A stretch of DNA of 37,659 nt, taken from Nitrospirota bacterium (lineage in GTDB: Bacteria > Nitrospirota > Thermodesulfovibrionia > Thermodesulfovibrionales > UBA1546). The notes below the pieces were generated by a model. It ran no database searches and was not told the DNA's origin. It saw only the letters and a program-made list of their open reading frames with translations. The DNA is taken from NCBI GenBank assembly GCA_016208875.1, contig JACQXD010000080.1, forward strand, positions 1-37,659. Reading direction: 5' to 3'. Below, one piece after another: positions 1 to 8,379 of the stretch. Position numbers and translations under genes: made by a program. Every line of letters begins with the position of its first letter. The stretch's first letter is position 1.

Positions 1-1
1 G

Positions 2-133
2 TATAGAGTGGTGCGATTTTGGGATAACGAGGTATTCGATAACATTGAGGGCGTTTTGGAAACTATCCAGGCAACCCTTCTTACCCCTCACCCTAACCCT
101 CTCCCCCAAGGGGCGAGGGAAGAAAACTTTTGA
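2..133 (+). CDS. DUF559-type endonuclease-like protein, C-terminal end (partial)
   Basis: An open frame enters from the left edge and stops at TGA 131-133. The first 20 or so residues (YRVVRFWDNEVFDN, then IEGVLETI) match the conserved C-terminal strand and helix of the DUF559 family (very-short-patch-repair-like PD-(D/E)xK nucleases), which normally ends within a few residues of GVLE. Here the frame runs on through a proline-rich tail (TLLTPHPNPLPQGARE) encoded by a GC-rich REP-like repeat, so the repeat has supplied a new C-terminus. The catalytic part lies outside the window. The family call rests on a short stretch but the motif is distinctive. Confidence 0.6.
   Translation, partial: YRVVRFWDNEVFDNIEGVLETIQATLLTPHPNPLPQGAREENF
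83..120. repeat. GC-rich REP-like repeat (CCCCTCACCCTAACCCTC type)
   Basis: A short imperfect palindrome of C-rich and G-rich runs (CTCTCCCCCAAGGGGCGAG core). It belongs to the class of dispersed C-rich repeats seen again inside hypF at 15229-15310. It overlaps the 3' end of the DUF559 reading frame. Confidence 0.6.
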
Positions 134-165
134 CAATACCACCGTTTTTTTAAGGAGGGAATGAT

Positions 166-1670
166 ATGAGAAAGTGGAAGTTTTTGAGGATATTTTTTTT
201 GGCAGTTCTGGTATTTTTAAATCCAATGGAGGGACAATGCGAAGAATATGGAGACAGTATTTGCAACAATACATTTAGTAAACATCCTAAATTGGAGAGC
301 ATATTAATAGAATTGCAGTGTATATATAAAAAGAATATGGAAAATGCAAGAAATTTTGCTGATGAAAGAAATATAAAACTCAAAGATCAAAATAAAGTAA
401 TAGTAGTTCTAATATTTGAGCAGGGAAAAACAACTAACGAAATTGATATAGCTTCACTTCAGGCACTTGGGGCCGACATTATTAAAAGTGACAAAAATGT
501 GTTAAAAGCAGAAATACCTATTAATATGCTACTGCAAATAGCTGATAATGTAATAGGACTTTCGTTCATTAAACTCCCTGATGAATTTATACCATTAGAC
601 ATCCAAAACATCCAAAGTGAAGGACAAAACATCCAAAGTGAAGGAGTAAGTTTAACAGGTGCCTCTTTGTATCATTCAGCGGGATATAAGGGTAAGGGTG
701 TAAAAGTTGCGATAATTGATTCGGGATTTGCTGATTTATCTTCCGCTGTATCAAATGGCGAATTGCCAAGTAGTGTTAAAAAAATTGATTGTACAGGAAA
801 AAGTTGTGTAGAAACCACTTTTGATTCAGAAACAAATAATCATGGAACCTTTGTTGCCGGGATTGTTTATGACATGGCCCCAGAATCAGAACTTTATTTA
901 ATAAAGATAAAAGATAGTTTGGATCTAAAAGATGCTAAAGAATAGTAATACATTTTCAGGAAGCAATAAGACCGAGACGACCACATTTACTACATGGAAT
1001 ACATCTAATTATGCATCCGGCAGCAGTCAAACCCTTTATGCAAGGGCAACAGATACCTCAGGAAATTATTCAGACACCACTATTAGCGTAACAATAGCTT
1101 CCGATAAGACCGCACCCACAGGCTCAATAAGTATCAACAGCGGTGCTACATATACCAATTCTACCTCTGTGACCTTAAGTCTATATGCCTCTGATCCGAG
1201 CGGAGTCTCTCAGATGTGCGTCAGTATCATGGAAGTCAGGCGATTTGGAATCTTATATAGACAGCGTTTCGGTTAGTACTACCCCTTCCATTTCCCTTAC
1301 CCTCACTCCCCCATCTAACACCACGGTTTCTCAGGGCAGCAAATTAGGGCCATTTTCCATCTCAATTAAAAACAACACGAGTTCCAGTTCTACATTCTAT
1401 GCGTACATCTATCTTGTAACCCCTGATGAAACATGGAAGACATTAATCTCCAAATCGCTCACACTTTCGGGAGGCGGGACACTTTCTGCGAATAATCTGT
1501 ATATGAATATCCCGTCTTCCGCTACAACCGGATCATACTATTATTGGGTGGGTGCGTATGACATGAGTTATAACCTTCTCGATTATGATTACTTTGCATT
1601 CACTGTAACAAGTTCGACATCTAAAACCGGTGGAGATCACGACTGGGGTGTATCGGGATGGGTTGAATAA
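166..1670 (+). pseudogene. Broken secreted subtilase (S8) with Ig-like C-terminal domains
   Basis: The start ATG at 166 follows a strong AAGGAGG site and begins a signal peptide (hydrophobic core RIFFLAVLVFLN). The first frame (166-945) carries the catalytic Asp motif VAIIDSGF and the catalytic His motif NNHGTFVAGI of an S8 peptidase, then stops at TAG 943-945. Coding continues in a second frame (about 946-1230, an Ig-like segment with SSQTLYARATDTSGNYSD and DKTAPTGSISI) and then a third frame to TAA at 1670 (another beta-rich domain). The part with oxyanion Asn and catalytic Ser (GTSMA...P) is missing, so this copy cannot be an active protease. At least two frame changes and one deletion are needed. 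A perfect 21-bp tandem duplication (604-624, 625-645) repeats QNIQSEG. Assembly error is an alternative to decay. Confidence 0.75.
604..645. repeat. 21-bp perfect tandem duplication inside the subtilase gene
   Basis: Two identical adjacent 21-bp copies (604-624 and 625-645) encode a duplicated heptapeptide QNIQSEG just before the subtilase catalytic domain. The unit is a multiple of 3, so the frame is kept. Confidence 0.9.
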
Positions 1671-1686
1671 TTCATATATAAAAAAC

Positions 1687-1714
1687 ATGGAGAGGGCAAA
1701 AGAGCCCTCTCCAT
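1687..1714. terminator. 11-bp perfect hairpin after the subtilase pseudogene
   Basis: ATGGAGAGGGC (1687-1697) pairs with GCCCTCTCCAT (1704-1714) around a 6-base loop, 17 bases after the stop. There is no T-run on the plus strand. On the minus strand the stem is followed by GTTTTTTATA, so it could work as a terminator mainly in that direction or in both. Confidence 0.6.
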
Positions 1715-1767
1715 TAAAACAGAGATGAAATAGTGTAAATACGGACATCCATTTTAAATTCATTATA

Positions 1768-1930
1768 AACACACCCCTACCCCTCTTTTTAGAGGGGAAC
1801 TTAAGACTACCAACTTACTAAGGAGTTCATAGGTAAGGTATCATTATTGAAAAATCTCCCCTCGCCCCTGGTTTGCCAAAGAGGGGAGTTTTCCTCCCTT
1901 TGGCAAAGGGAGGGATAGGAGGGATTTTAT
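1768..1930. repeat. Intergenic repeat mosaic (C-rich palindromes plus TTACTAAG element)
   Basis: This fills most of the 354-bp gap between the subtilase pseudogene and the next gene. It holds ACCCCTCTTTTTAGAGGGG (palindromic), a copy of the TTACTAAG...ATAGGTAAG element at 1814-1836, and two facing C-rich/G-rich blocks (CCCTCTTTGG class, 1857-1925). No reading frame of interest was seen. Confidence 0.6.
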
Positions 1931-2023
1931 AATTAATGTTCTCTTACTTATGTACATATTTTAGTAATAGGAAAAAGAACCTCCTTGTTTGTTTTTTTTA
2001 CCGTCCTGTTTTAAACTTGATTT

Positions 2024-2341
2024 ATGAGAAAGCATAAAGAACCGTCTATCCCGGCTGAGAGGTCCGAGACTATCCGGCAGAAGATAATCTCTGTTCTTGA
2101 AGGGCAGACGCTCTCTGCTAAAGACATATCCGGTCATGTAGGAATATCCGAGAAAGAGGTTTACGGACATCTTGAACATATACGAAGGACGATGAACAGG
2201 AAAGACCATGATCTGAATATTACCCCTGCCGAATGCAGAAAATGCGGGTTTGTATTCAGAAAGAGGGAGAGACTTAAAAAACCCGGCAAATGTCCTGTTT
2301 GCCGCAATGATCTGATACAGGAACCGTTCTTTTCGATCTAA
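2024..2341 (+). CDS. Small HTH plus zinc-ribbon transcriptional regulator (COG3357-like)
   Basis: A 105-residue protein. Residues about 15-55 form a winged-helix-type HTH (ETIRQKIISVLEGQTLSAKD, then ISGHVGISEKEVYGHLEHI). Residues about 70-98 form a C-terminal zinc ribbon with two CxxC knuckles (CRKCGF and CPVCRN). This order and length match the predicted regulator family COG3357 (ArsR-like HTH fused to a Zn ribbon). Ligand and targets are unknown. The start is ATG with a weak upstream site. The gene is monocistronic: a repeat-filled gap lies upstream and minus-strand genes lie downstream. Confidence 0.75.
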   Translation: MRKHKEPSIPAERSETIRQKIISVLEGQTLSAKDISGHVGISEKEVYGHLEHIRRTMNRKDHDLNITPAECRKCGFVFRKRERLKKPGKCPVCRNDLIQEPFFSI

Positions 2342-2453
2342 GACGAAAAAAAATAAGGTCCCCATTTACCATTAATATCGCCTGATTTTCTAAAGCCTTT
2401 GCACCTATGGCTATCAGGCCTGAATTAGTCTCACTCTGTAGTTGATGATAAAT

Positions 2454-2816
2454 CTATAGAGGTAAGACTCTGATACGTCCTCTATCCTCGTCTACACTTA
2501 TCAGTGCTCCCGCCTCAAGCTCATTTCGAAATCGCGAGATCACATCAAGTACGATGTGTTTTGATTTTTCGGGAGCTATGTCTTGGAATCGCAGTTGAAT
2601 AACGCTTGGAGAGTCGGCTCCGGTAGCGGCAAGTATGGCGCCGAAGTCGAGGTCATGAGTCAATACAATGTGCCTGTTGGTTTTTGCCCAAGCCATGATT
2701 TCCCTGTCCGTAGCCGTGGGAGGTCCGATAGCCGACCAATGAACGGCATAGAGGCCTTCGCTGGCAAGGACATCAACCCAATCGGGAGAAAGATTCATGT
2801 CCAATAAAATCTTCAT
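2454..2816 (-). CDS. DUF5615 PIN-like toxin protein
   Basis: About 120 residues from ATG at 2816, which overlaps the TGA of the upstream DUF433 gene in an ATGA junction. This start was chosen over one further upstream because of that coupling and because MKILLDMNLSPDW is the usual DUF5615 N-terminus. Acidic PIN-like residues are visible: D in LLDMNLS, and the D pair in THDLDFG. The family is a predicted Mg-dependent RNase of type II-like toxin-antitoxin pairs. Its usual partner, a DUF433 protein, is directly upstream. Ends with VLPL. Confidence 0.85.
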   Translation of the reverse strand: MKILLDMNLSPDWVDVLASEGLYAVHWSAIGPPTATDREIMAWAKTNRHIVLTHDLDFGAILAATGADSPSVIQLRFQDIAPEKSKHIVLDVISRFRNELEAGALISVDEDRGRIRVLPL

Positions 2817-3043
2817 GCCGTCTGCAAGGGCAGGTCGACTTCCTCGGAACGCCATGCGGCATATGAAAGCGCCTCGTCAATATCCTCCGGCTCCAGATAC
2901 GGATAAAGCTTTAAAACGTCCTCTCTGGAATGACCGGAAGCAATCATGCCCACTATCATCCCGACCGTCACGCGCATTCCTCTGATGCACGGTTTGCCGC
3001 CCATCACTTCAGGATTAAAAGTTACCCTCATCAGCTTTTTCAT
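2813..3043 (-). CDS. DUF433 antitoxin-like protein
   Basis: 76 residues. The DUF433 signature is clear: RVTFNPEVMGGKPCIRGMRV, then TVGMIVGMIASGHSREDVLKLYPYLEPEDIDEALSYA, a small HTH-containing fold (VapB-like antitoxin or DNA-binding partner). The start ATG at 3043 follows GAGGTGAG, a good ribosome site. It overlaps the DUF5615 gene by 4 bp, so the two are translationally coupled. A TATAAT box lies on the minus strand at 3081-3076. Confidence 0.88.
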   Translation of the reverse strand: MKKLMRVTFNPEVMGGKPCIRGMRVTVGMIVGMIASGHSREDVLKLYPYLEPEDIDEALSYAAWRSEEVDLPLQTA

Positions 3044-3075
3044 GTCTCACCTCACATTTCTTTTCTCTTAAGTCT

Positions 3076-3081
3076 ATTATA
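3076..3081 (-). promoter_or_regulatory. Probable -10 box for the DUF433/DUF5615 pair
   Basis: TATAAT on the minus strand, about 33 bases before the DUF433 start. No good -35 is seen at 16-18 bp spacing, so the assignment is tentative. Confidence 0.4.
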
Positions 3082-3167
3082 CCCGAATTATTCCTCTTCG
3101 CTCTCACGGCCCATGCGGTTTTGATAAATGCAGCAAACTATATAATCAACAATTAAGATAGGTCAAG

Positions 3168-3199
3168 AAGGGGTGGCAGAGACAGTCTTTGTCACCCTT
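3168..3199. repeat. Intergenic hairpin
   Basis: AAGGGGTGGCAGAGAC and GTCTTTGTCACCCTT form a long imperfect palindrome if G-U pairs are allowed. It lies downstream of mgtC (minus) and upstream of the DUF433 promoter. No T-run follows on either strand, so it is not called as a terminator. Confidence 0.4.
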
Positions 3200-3309
3200 A
3201 TCCATAAAACGCTAATCCGAGTTCATTGCGGGAGTTTTTTAAGGGAACCTTTTGTTTACGACATCTTCCCATAGGCTTATTCCCATAAATAATAGAGATC
3301 GTCGTACCT

Positions 3310-3981
3310 CTATCCTTTTATCGTTACTCTTTTTACGGACGTAATAGAGGATATCTCATCGAGGATCGTTTTCATAGGTATGTCGTGTTTCAGAGAGATC
3401 GTTATATTGTATGTAGATTCTCCTTTAAGGATGTCCCTTTCATAATCTATATTACTTATACGTGAGTTATGCGATTTGAACAGCGATTCCCATCTTTCTT
3501 CATCTATACTTCCATCTGCCGTAATTGTAAAAAACTTATATACGATCCTCGGCATCTTTCTCTCAACAATCCTGAGTCCGAGGAGTGAGAATAGCGTAAT
3601 AGCACATGCTGCCGTTCCCGCAAGATAAAGACCTCCTCCGACTGCAAGGCCTATCACGGAGACCATCCAGAGACAGGCTGCCGTTGTGAGGCCCTGTATC
3701 GTAATACCCATTCTTAATATAACACCGGCCCCCAAAAATCCAACGCCCGTTATTGCACCTGCAGCGATTCGCCCCGGATCAACGCGTATATAGGATGGAT
3801 CCATATAGCTCAAATGGTGGTAATATTCCGAGACTATCATGATGAGCACCGAGGCTACACATACCAGCAACTGGGTCCTGAATCCGGCAGACCTTCCATG
3901 CGTCTGTCTTTCAAACCCTATAATGCCGCCTAAGATTGCACCGAGAACAAGCCGAACGATAATCTCTTTTTCCGACAGCAT
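3310..3981 (-). CDS. MgtC/SapB family membrane protein
   Basis: 223 residues. The N-terminal 140 residues hold four to five hydrophobic segments with the MgtC family hallmarks (LGAILGGIIGFERQ, then GRSAGFRTQLLV, then GAITGVGFLGAGVILR and GLTTAACLW). The C-terminal 75 residues form a soluble ACT-like beta/alpha domain, as in MgtC-like proteins that regulate Mg2+-related physiology or P-type ATPases. No partner transporter is nearby. A minus-strand TATAAT lies only 5 bases before the ATG, and no ribosome site is visible, which suggests a leaderless transcript. Confidence 0.9.
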   Translation of the reverse strand: MLSEKEIIVRLVLGAILGGIIGFERQTHGRSAGFRTQLLVCVASVLIMIVSEYYHHLSYMDPSYIRVDPGRIAAGAITGVGFLGAGVILRMGITIQGLTTAACLWMVSVIGLAVGGGLYLAGTAACAITLFSLLGLRIVERKMPRIVYKFFTITADGSIDEERWESLFKSHNSRISNIDYERDILKGESTYNITISLKHDIPMKTILDEISSITSVKRVTIKG

Positions 3982-3986
3982 TCAAA

Positions 3987-3992
3987 ATTATA
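3987..3992 (-). promoter_or_regulatory. -10 box immediately upstream of mgtC-like gene
   Basis: TATAAT ends 5 bases before the A of the start codon at 3981. With usual promoter geometry, transcription would start at or within a base or two of the ATG. Confidence 0.5.
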
Positions 3993-4052
3993 GCACTATT
4001 AACCCAAAGTAGAAAAGTCCAAATGAAAAATTCAAAACCACACTCAATTTCA

Positions 4053-4133
4053 GAGAACAAGGCACAAAGGCACAGAGGGGAAAGTGTTTTTAACTTTGTG
4101 CCTTTGTCACTCTGCCACTTTGTGCCTCGTTGC
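4053..4133. repeat. Imperfect inverted repeat (GGCACAAAG type)
   Basis: The left arm (AACAAGGCACAAAGGCACAG) and right arm (CTGCCACTTTGTGCCTCGTT) face each other, with a further TTTGTGCCTTTGTCAC inside. This is a dispersed-repeat type made of short GGCACAAA units. It sits directly before the promoter of the NHL gene. Confidence 0.6.
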
Positions 4134-4135
4134 TA

Positions 4136-4165
4136 TTGACATATTTTTCATTATTTAACAATAAT
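4136..4165 (+). promoter_or_regulatory. Probable sigma70 promoter of the NHL-repeat gene
   Basis: TTGACA (4136-4141), 18-bp spacer, AATAAT (4160-4165). The GGAGG ribosome site is at 4182-4186 and the TTG start at 4192. Confidence 0.45.
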
Positions 4166-4191
4166 AAACAAGTTCATTTCCGGAGGTCGTA

Positions 4192-7100
4192 TTGAAGAAC
4201 ATATGCTTAATAATTTTATTTCTAATAATACCTACATTTGTTTTTGCCTTTCAGCAAGTTGAATTTCAGGCGGAATTCGGACAGGAGGGTTCAGGACCCG
4301 GACAGTTGAATGAGCCGTCCGATATAGCGGTCGATCCGGGCGGAAAAATCTATGTTGCCGATAAAGCCAATAAAAGGATTCAGGTTCTGAGCCAGGACGG
4401 AAAAATGGTTAATGAATGGAGCAGCAGAAAGGGTTATAAATGGACTATGGAAAGCCCTTCAGGAATCGCACTTTATGGAGATAGGGTATATATTACCGAT
4501 TCAAGCCTCGACAAGGTTCTTATCTTTACCAAAGATGGAGAGTTTATAGATGAGTTCGGCAGCAGCGGAAGCGATCCAAAACAATTTGACGAGCCGGAAG
4601 GGATATTCGTATATCAGGGAATAATATATGTTGCCGATGCAGGCAATCACAGGTTGCAAACTTTCAGCCTTGATGGAATTTATCTTCGTTCTATTGGTGT
4701 AAAGGGTAATGCCGCAGGACAGATGCGAAGACCTACCGATGTAGCGGTTGACCACAAGGGAGATATTTATGTAACCGACGAAGACAACAAAAGAGTGCAG
4801 GTTTTTGATAGTGCAGGAAGAAACTATAAAAACTATGTGGATGTTTCAGGGCCATCGTCTATTGCTATGGATAAAGACGGATTCTTTGTGGCAGATGCAG
4901 AAGACTATAAGATTAAAAAATTCAATTTCGACCGCCGTCTTTTACTTTCTTTTGGAACAGAAGGCGGGGGAAAGTCCCAGTTCAGAACTTTATCCGGTAT
5001 CTCTATCGATCAGAACGGTAATGTCTTTGCAGTCGATGCAAAGAAAAATACAATACAAAGATTTTCTGCTGAAAAACCGTCAGGCATATTTCCTGAGCCT
5101 GCACCTCCTTTAGACTCGGTAAAGTGGATTAGAGATATAAATGTAAGTGCATCGGATATGGTATGGAGTGATGACATTCTTTATGTTACAAATAAGAAGG
5201 AGGATGCCGTTTTCTTTATACAGGGCGGGATGGTAAAGAAGGTTGTTAAAGGACAGGGCAATGAAAGGTTTAACGATCCCCAAGGCATAACTGTAGATAG
5301 TGAGGGATACATCTGGGTGGTTGATTCCGGAAATGACAGGGTTTTAAAGTTTAATAAGGAAGGGAATATCGTATCCATTTTGGGCAGCTCCGGAAGTACG
5401 GAAGCGAGTTTCTCTTCTCCCAATGGTATTTGTATAACCAGGGGAGGGATTGTTTATGTAGCCGACAGCGGCAACGAAAGAATTCAGGTGTTCAACACAA
5501 GCGGTGTTTATATGAGCAAGATCGAGAAAATAAGTTATGAAGAATTAAAGAGACCTGTGGACGTTGCTGTGGATGCATCGGATAATGTCTATGTGGTAGA
5601 CGAAAAGTGGAATCGTGTTTTTAAGTTCAATCCAGCAGGTACTCTCGTGATGGCGATAGGGCATGAAGGGGAATATGACGGAGAATTCAAAGAACCGAAG
5701 AATATAGTTGTAACAAAGGACGAAATTTTTATTTTAGATTCCGCAAACACACGGGTTCAGGTCTTTGACTATAAGGGAAAATTTTTAAGGAAATTCGGTG
5801 CGAGGGGCAAGGGTAAGGGAGATTTTATCGAGCCTGTGAGTCTTGCATTAAAGGATGAAACTACCATTTTTATTTCGGATCCCGTAAACGAACGAATTCA
5901 GGAACTCGGCATAATATATACTCCCCTCACGATCCTTAACCCGAAGGCTGAGCCTGCCGTAAGAGAGATTAACCTTAACTGGCCGAAGAATCAGGAGAGT
6001 TTTATCAGTCATTACAATATTTATAGATCTGAGGACAAGGTAAATTATAAATTAATAACGTCTTCTAAGGATATCTCGTTTAGAGATGGGAATGTTAACC
6101 CTGGTATTACATATTTTTACAGGGTCAGTGCTGTTGCAAAAAACGGGAACGAGGGAGGTAAGAGCAGTCATGTGGAGGCGGTTGCAAAGAAACTTGTAGC
6201 TTCACCTCCCACCGACATTAATGCGTTTCCGGGACAAAATGAGATATCGTTGAACTGGAAGATCGCGAGAGAAGGAGATATCTCCGCTTATGTTATTTAT
6301 AAAGAAGCAGATGGAGCATTCAAGGAAATAGCCAGATCAAAGGCGGATTCTTTTATAGATAGGGGCCTTAAACCGAACACGACTTATATTTATAAGGTTA
6401 CGGCGATCAGCACAGACGGCGAAGAAGGTAGGGGAACGACTATAAAGGCGACAACGATCCAGAAAAAGACTGCAATGCTCACCGATATAAAGGCCTCTCC
6501 CGAAGAAAACGAGATATTGCTGAGCTGGGCGACCGATAAGGAAGGTGATATTGCTTCCTATATTATTTATAGGGAAGTGGATGGGGTATTCAAGGAAATA
6601 GGAAGGTCAAATACAGGTTCTTTTATAGACAGGGGTCTTAAACCGAATATGACCTATGCCTATAAAGTCACGGCAGTCAGCGCTGCAGGAGAGGAAGGTC
6701 AGAGTGCAATTGTAAGGGCAACGACTATCCGGAAAAAACCGCCTATAGACCTCGCAGTTCTAAAGATGCGGGACATTTTTCCCAATGCGTATAAGATATA
6801 CGAGAAAGAGGGTATTGGAAGGATAAGGTTAAGTAACAACTTAAGTAGAACGTTATCGGATATAAGGGTCTTTTTCAATGTAAAGGAATTTATGAATGCC
6901 CCTGCCGAGGTGGAGATAACAGAGCTTTCCCCGGAGAAGCCGATTGAGATTGATCTGAAACCGGTATTCAATAACAAGATTCTAAGGCTGAAAGAAAACA
7001 CTTCGGTACAGGCGGAACTGAAGATTATTTATAGCATGGATAACGAGATAAAAAGTCTTTCTGTTCCACACGATCTAATGGTGATCATTACGGATCGTAA

Positions 7101-7488
7101 ATATACTGCTGCGGATGAAAAGCGATTTAAGACCGCACTCCATGCCCTCGATGAAACCGCAGCTAAAAAACCGGAGAAAGAGGTTGTAAAAAAGATCAGG
7201 GAACGACTCCGTACAGAAGAAAGTTTAATAAAGAGATTGGTAGCCAAAGGACTCGGTTATGGAGAGGCAGTAACATGCATCTATCTCTTGAGGGACGGCG
7301 GCAGATATTTGAACGATGTGCTTGATTTAAGGGATGGCGGTCAATCATGGGCCGATATAATAAGCACCTACGACATAAGCCTCGCAGATGTGACCGATAT
7401 TCTCAAGGAAGTGGAACAGGCTATAAGCAAAAAGCCACAACCGAAGAAAAAGGAGAGAAGCAGGGAATCGGAAAAGTACTTAAAATAG
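4192..7488 (+). CDS. Exported NHL-repeat / fibronectin type III-like protein
   Basis: 1098 residues. The start is TTG, chosen because GGAGG lies 5 bases upstream and the product opens with a signal peptide (ICLIILFLIIPTFVFA). Residues about 20-570 contain twelve NHL-type blades, each ending in a motif such as ADAGNHRLQTF, ADSGNERIQVF or LDSANTRVQVF. Six are before and six after a short linker near residue 300, which predicts two six-bladed beta-propellers. Residues about 575-845 hold three FN3-like domains. The second and third are near-duplicates (both carry SFIDRGLKPN). The last 250 residues form a domain not recognised, ending in a helical region (LIKRLVAKGLGYGEAVTCI) and a Lys-rich tail. 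Likely a periplasmic or surface protein-binding scaffold. Its own promoter is visible, and the next gene is about 180 bp away. Confidence 0.88.
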   Translation: MKNICLIILFLIIPTFVFAFQQVEFQAEFGQEGSGPGQLNEPSDIAVDPGGKIYVADKANKRIQVLSQDGKMVNEWSSRKGYKWTMESPSGIALYGDRVYITDSSLDKVLIFTKDGEFIDEFGSSGSDPKQFDEPEGIFVYQGIIYVADAGNHRLQTFSLDGIYLRSIGVKGNAAGQMRRPTDVAVDHKGDIYVTDEDNKRVQVFDSAGRNYKNYVDVSGPSSIAMDKDGFFVADAEDYKIKKFNFDRRLLLSFGTEGGGKSQFRTLSGISIDQNGNVFAVDAKKNTIQRFSAEKPSGIFPEPAPPLDSVKWIRDINVSASDMVWSDDILYVTNKKEDAVFFIQGGMVKKVVKGQGNERFNDPQGITVDSEGYIWVVDSGNDRVLKFNKEGNIVSILGSSGSTEASFSSPNGICITRGGIVYVADSGNERIQVFNTSGVYMSKIEKISYEELKRPVDVAVDASDNVYVVDEKWNRVFKFNPAGTLVMAIGHEGEYDGEFKEPKNIVVTKDEIFILDSANTRVQVFDYKGKFLRKFGARGKGKGDFIEPVSLALKDETTIFISDPVNERIQELGIIYTPLTILNPKAEPAVREINLNWPKNQESFISHYNIYRSEDKVNYKLITSSKDISFRDGNVNPGITYFYRVSAVAKNGNEGGKSSHVEAVAKKLVASPPTDINAFPGQNEISLNWKIAREGDISAYVIYKEADGAFKEIARSKADSFIDRGLKPNTTYIYKVTAISTDGEEGRGTTIKATTIQKKTAMLTDIKASPEENEILLSWATDKEGDIASYIIYREVDGVFKEIGRSNTGSFIDRGLKPNMTYAYKVTAVSAAGEEGQSAIVRATTIRKKPPIDLAVLKMRDIFPNAYKIYEKEGIGRIRLSNNLSRTLSDIRVFFNVKEFMNAPAEVEITELSPEKPIEIDLKPVFNNKILRLKENTSVQAELKIIYSMDNEIKSLSVPHDLMVIITDRKYTAADEKRFKTALHALDETAAKKPEKEVVKKIRERLRTEESLIKRLVAKGLGYGEAVTCIYLLRDGGRYLNDVLDLRDGGQSWADIISTYDISLADVTDILKEVEQAISKKPQPKKKERSRESEKYLK

Positions 7489-7667
7489 AATCTTAATCTC
7501 CTCTTGCCCCGGATCGGGATAAAGGGTTCCGATAAAAAATACACCCTCGATGACGGTATTGTCAACTTTTTTTGATTTCTTTAAAAATTCACCATTTTGT
7601 GATATTTTACCTTGACTTTCCGTAATAAAATGTGAAATACTCATTAAGTTTTCCAATAGGAGGGGCT

Positions 7668-8071
7668 ATGAATGGATTGACTATCGGCTTGCTTATAACA
7701 GTGATTCTTCTTTTACCTTTGTCGAATATCCATGCTTTAGACGGTTCCGGTAGTGATACTATCAAGGTAAGGGCCATAGTTGTGCCCGTAGACACAGTTT
7801 CTACCGACCATATTCCGGACACACCTCCAAATGGACATAAAAAAAGTACATCTACTTTGACAGACATAACTGCCGACACAACTATAACCGGCATTTCCGA
7901 TTTCTGGACAGCAGTCGTACACAAATATGGCTGAACAGTAACCCTGACTGGTATTCCGGCACAGGAAACGGAGGCACACAGACAATTATTGTTTACGGCA
8001 GGGTTTTCGGGAACCAGACCCCTTTGGCAGGCACATACACAGACACGGTTGTTGCAACAATAACATGGTAG
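7668..8071 (+). pseudogene. Spore coat U (SCPU) domain pilin-like protein, frameshifted
   Basis: ATG 7668 follows GGAGGGG and starts a signal peptide (GLLITVILLLPLSNIHA). The first frame stops at TGA 7932-7934. The +2 frame carries an unmistakable SCPU C-terminus (SGTGNGGTQTIIVYGRVFG, then QTPLAGTYTDTVVATITW) to TAG 8069-8071. Total length (404 bp) is close to a normal SCPU gene but not a multiple of 3, so a single frameshift within about 7760-7930 may be the only lesion. SCPU proteins are secreted subunits of archaic-type chaperone-usher pili. The remnant chaperone and intact usher follow directly, confirming the locus type. Confidence 0.75.
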
Positions 8072-8112
8072 TCTTTTTGAAAAGGCTTAGAGAATTATTG
8101 AAAAAAAGGGAG

Positions 8113-8379
8113 GTGAAGATACAGAGAAAACTTTTAAAAAGTGGAATGGGTATTCGATGATTCCCAACAAGTAAAAAAAGAATCGACCCATCCGCAAATA
8201 TCGTATTCACCGTTAATAAACAGGACTGGTATATTCTTCCTGATAAAAGCAGGTCTTATTCGATAGATATACCTGCGGATAAATGCCCTTCTCTTAAAGA
8301 GATAAATATAGAGGCGGATGCGGATAATCTGACTATTAAAGATAAGATTAATGTGGATAAAAAGATGTGCGAAGGCTAA
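8113..8379 (+). pseudogene. Remnant of pilus assembly chaperone (C-terminal part)
   Basis: The frame open from 8161 to TAA 8377-8379 encodes about 72 residues (RIDPSANIVFTVNKQDWYIL, then PDKSRSYSIDIPADKC). The spacing of a beta-strand, a WYILP turn and a Cys-containing final strand fits the C-terminal domain of a PapD-like chaperone of the SCPU class. In the same frame a GTG at 8113 behind GGGAGG precedes a TGA at 8158, so nearly all of domain 1 is gone. It lies between the SCPU gene and the usher, exactly where the chaperone gene belongs, and its end overlaps the usher start by 29 bp. Confidence in the family comes mainly from position. Confidence 0.5.

Noticed and set aside
2342-2453. Possible small coding piece downstream of the DUF5615 gene
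   Set aside because: A frame of about 35 codons on the minus strand can be read after the DUF5615 stop, but it has no start or ribosome site and no family resemblance.
4501-7247. Open frames on the opposite strand of the NHL gene
   Set aside because: They lie entirely within a strong coding gene, show no family motifs and have no ribosome sites.
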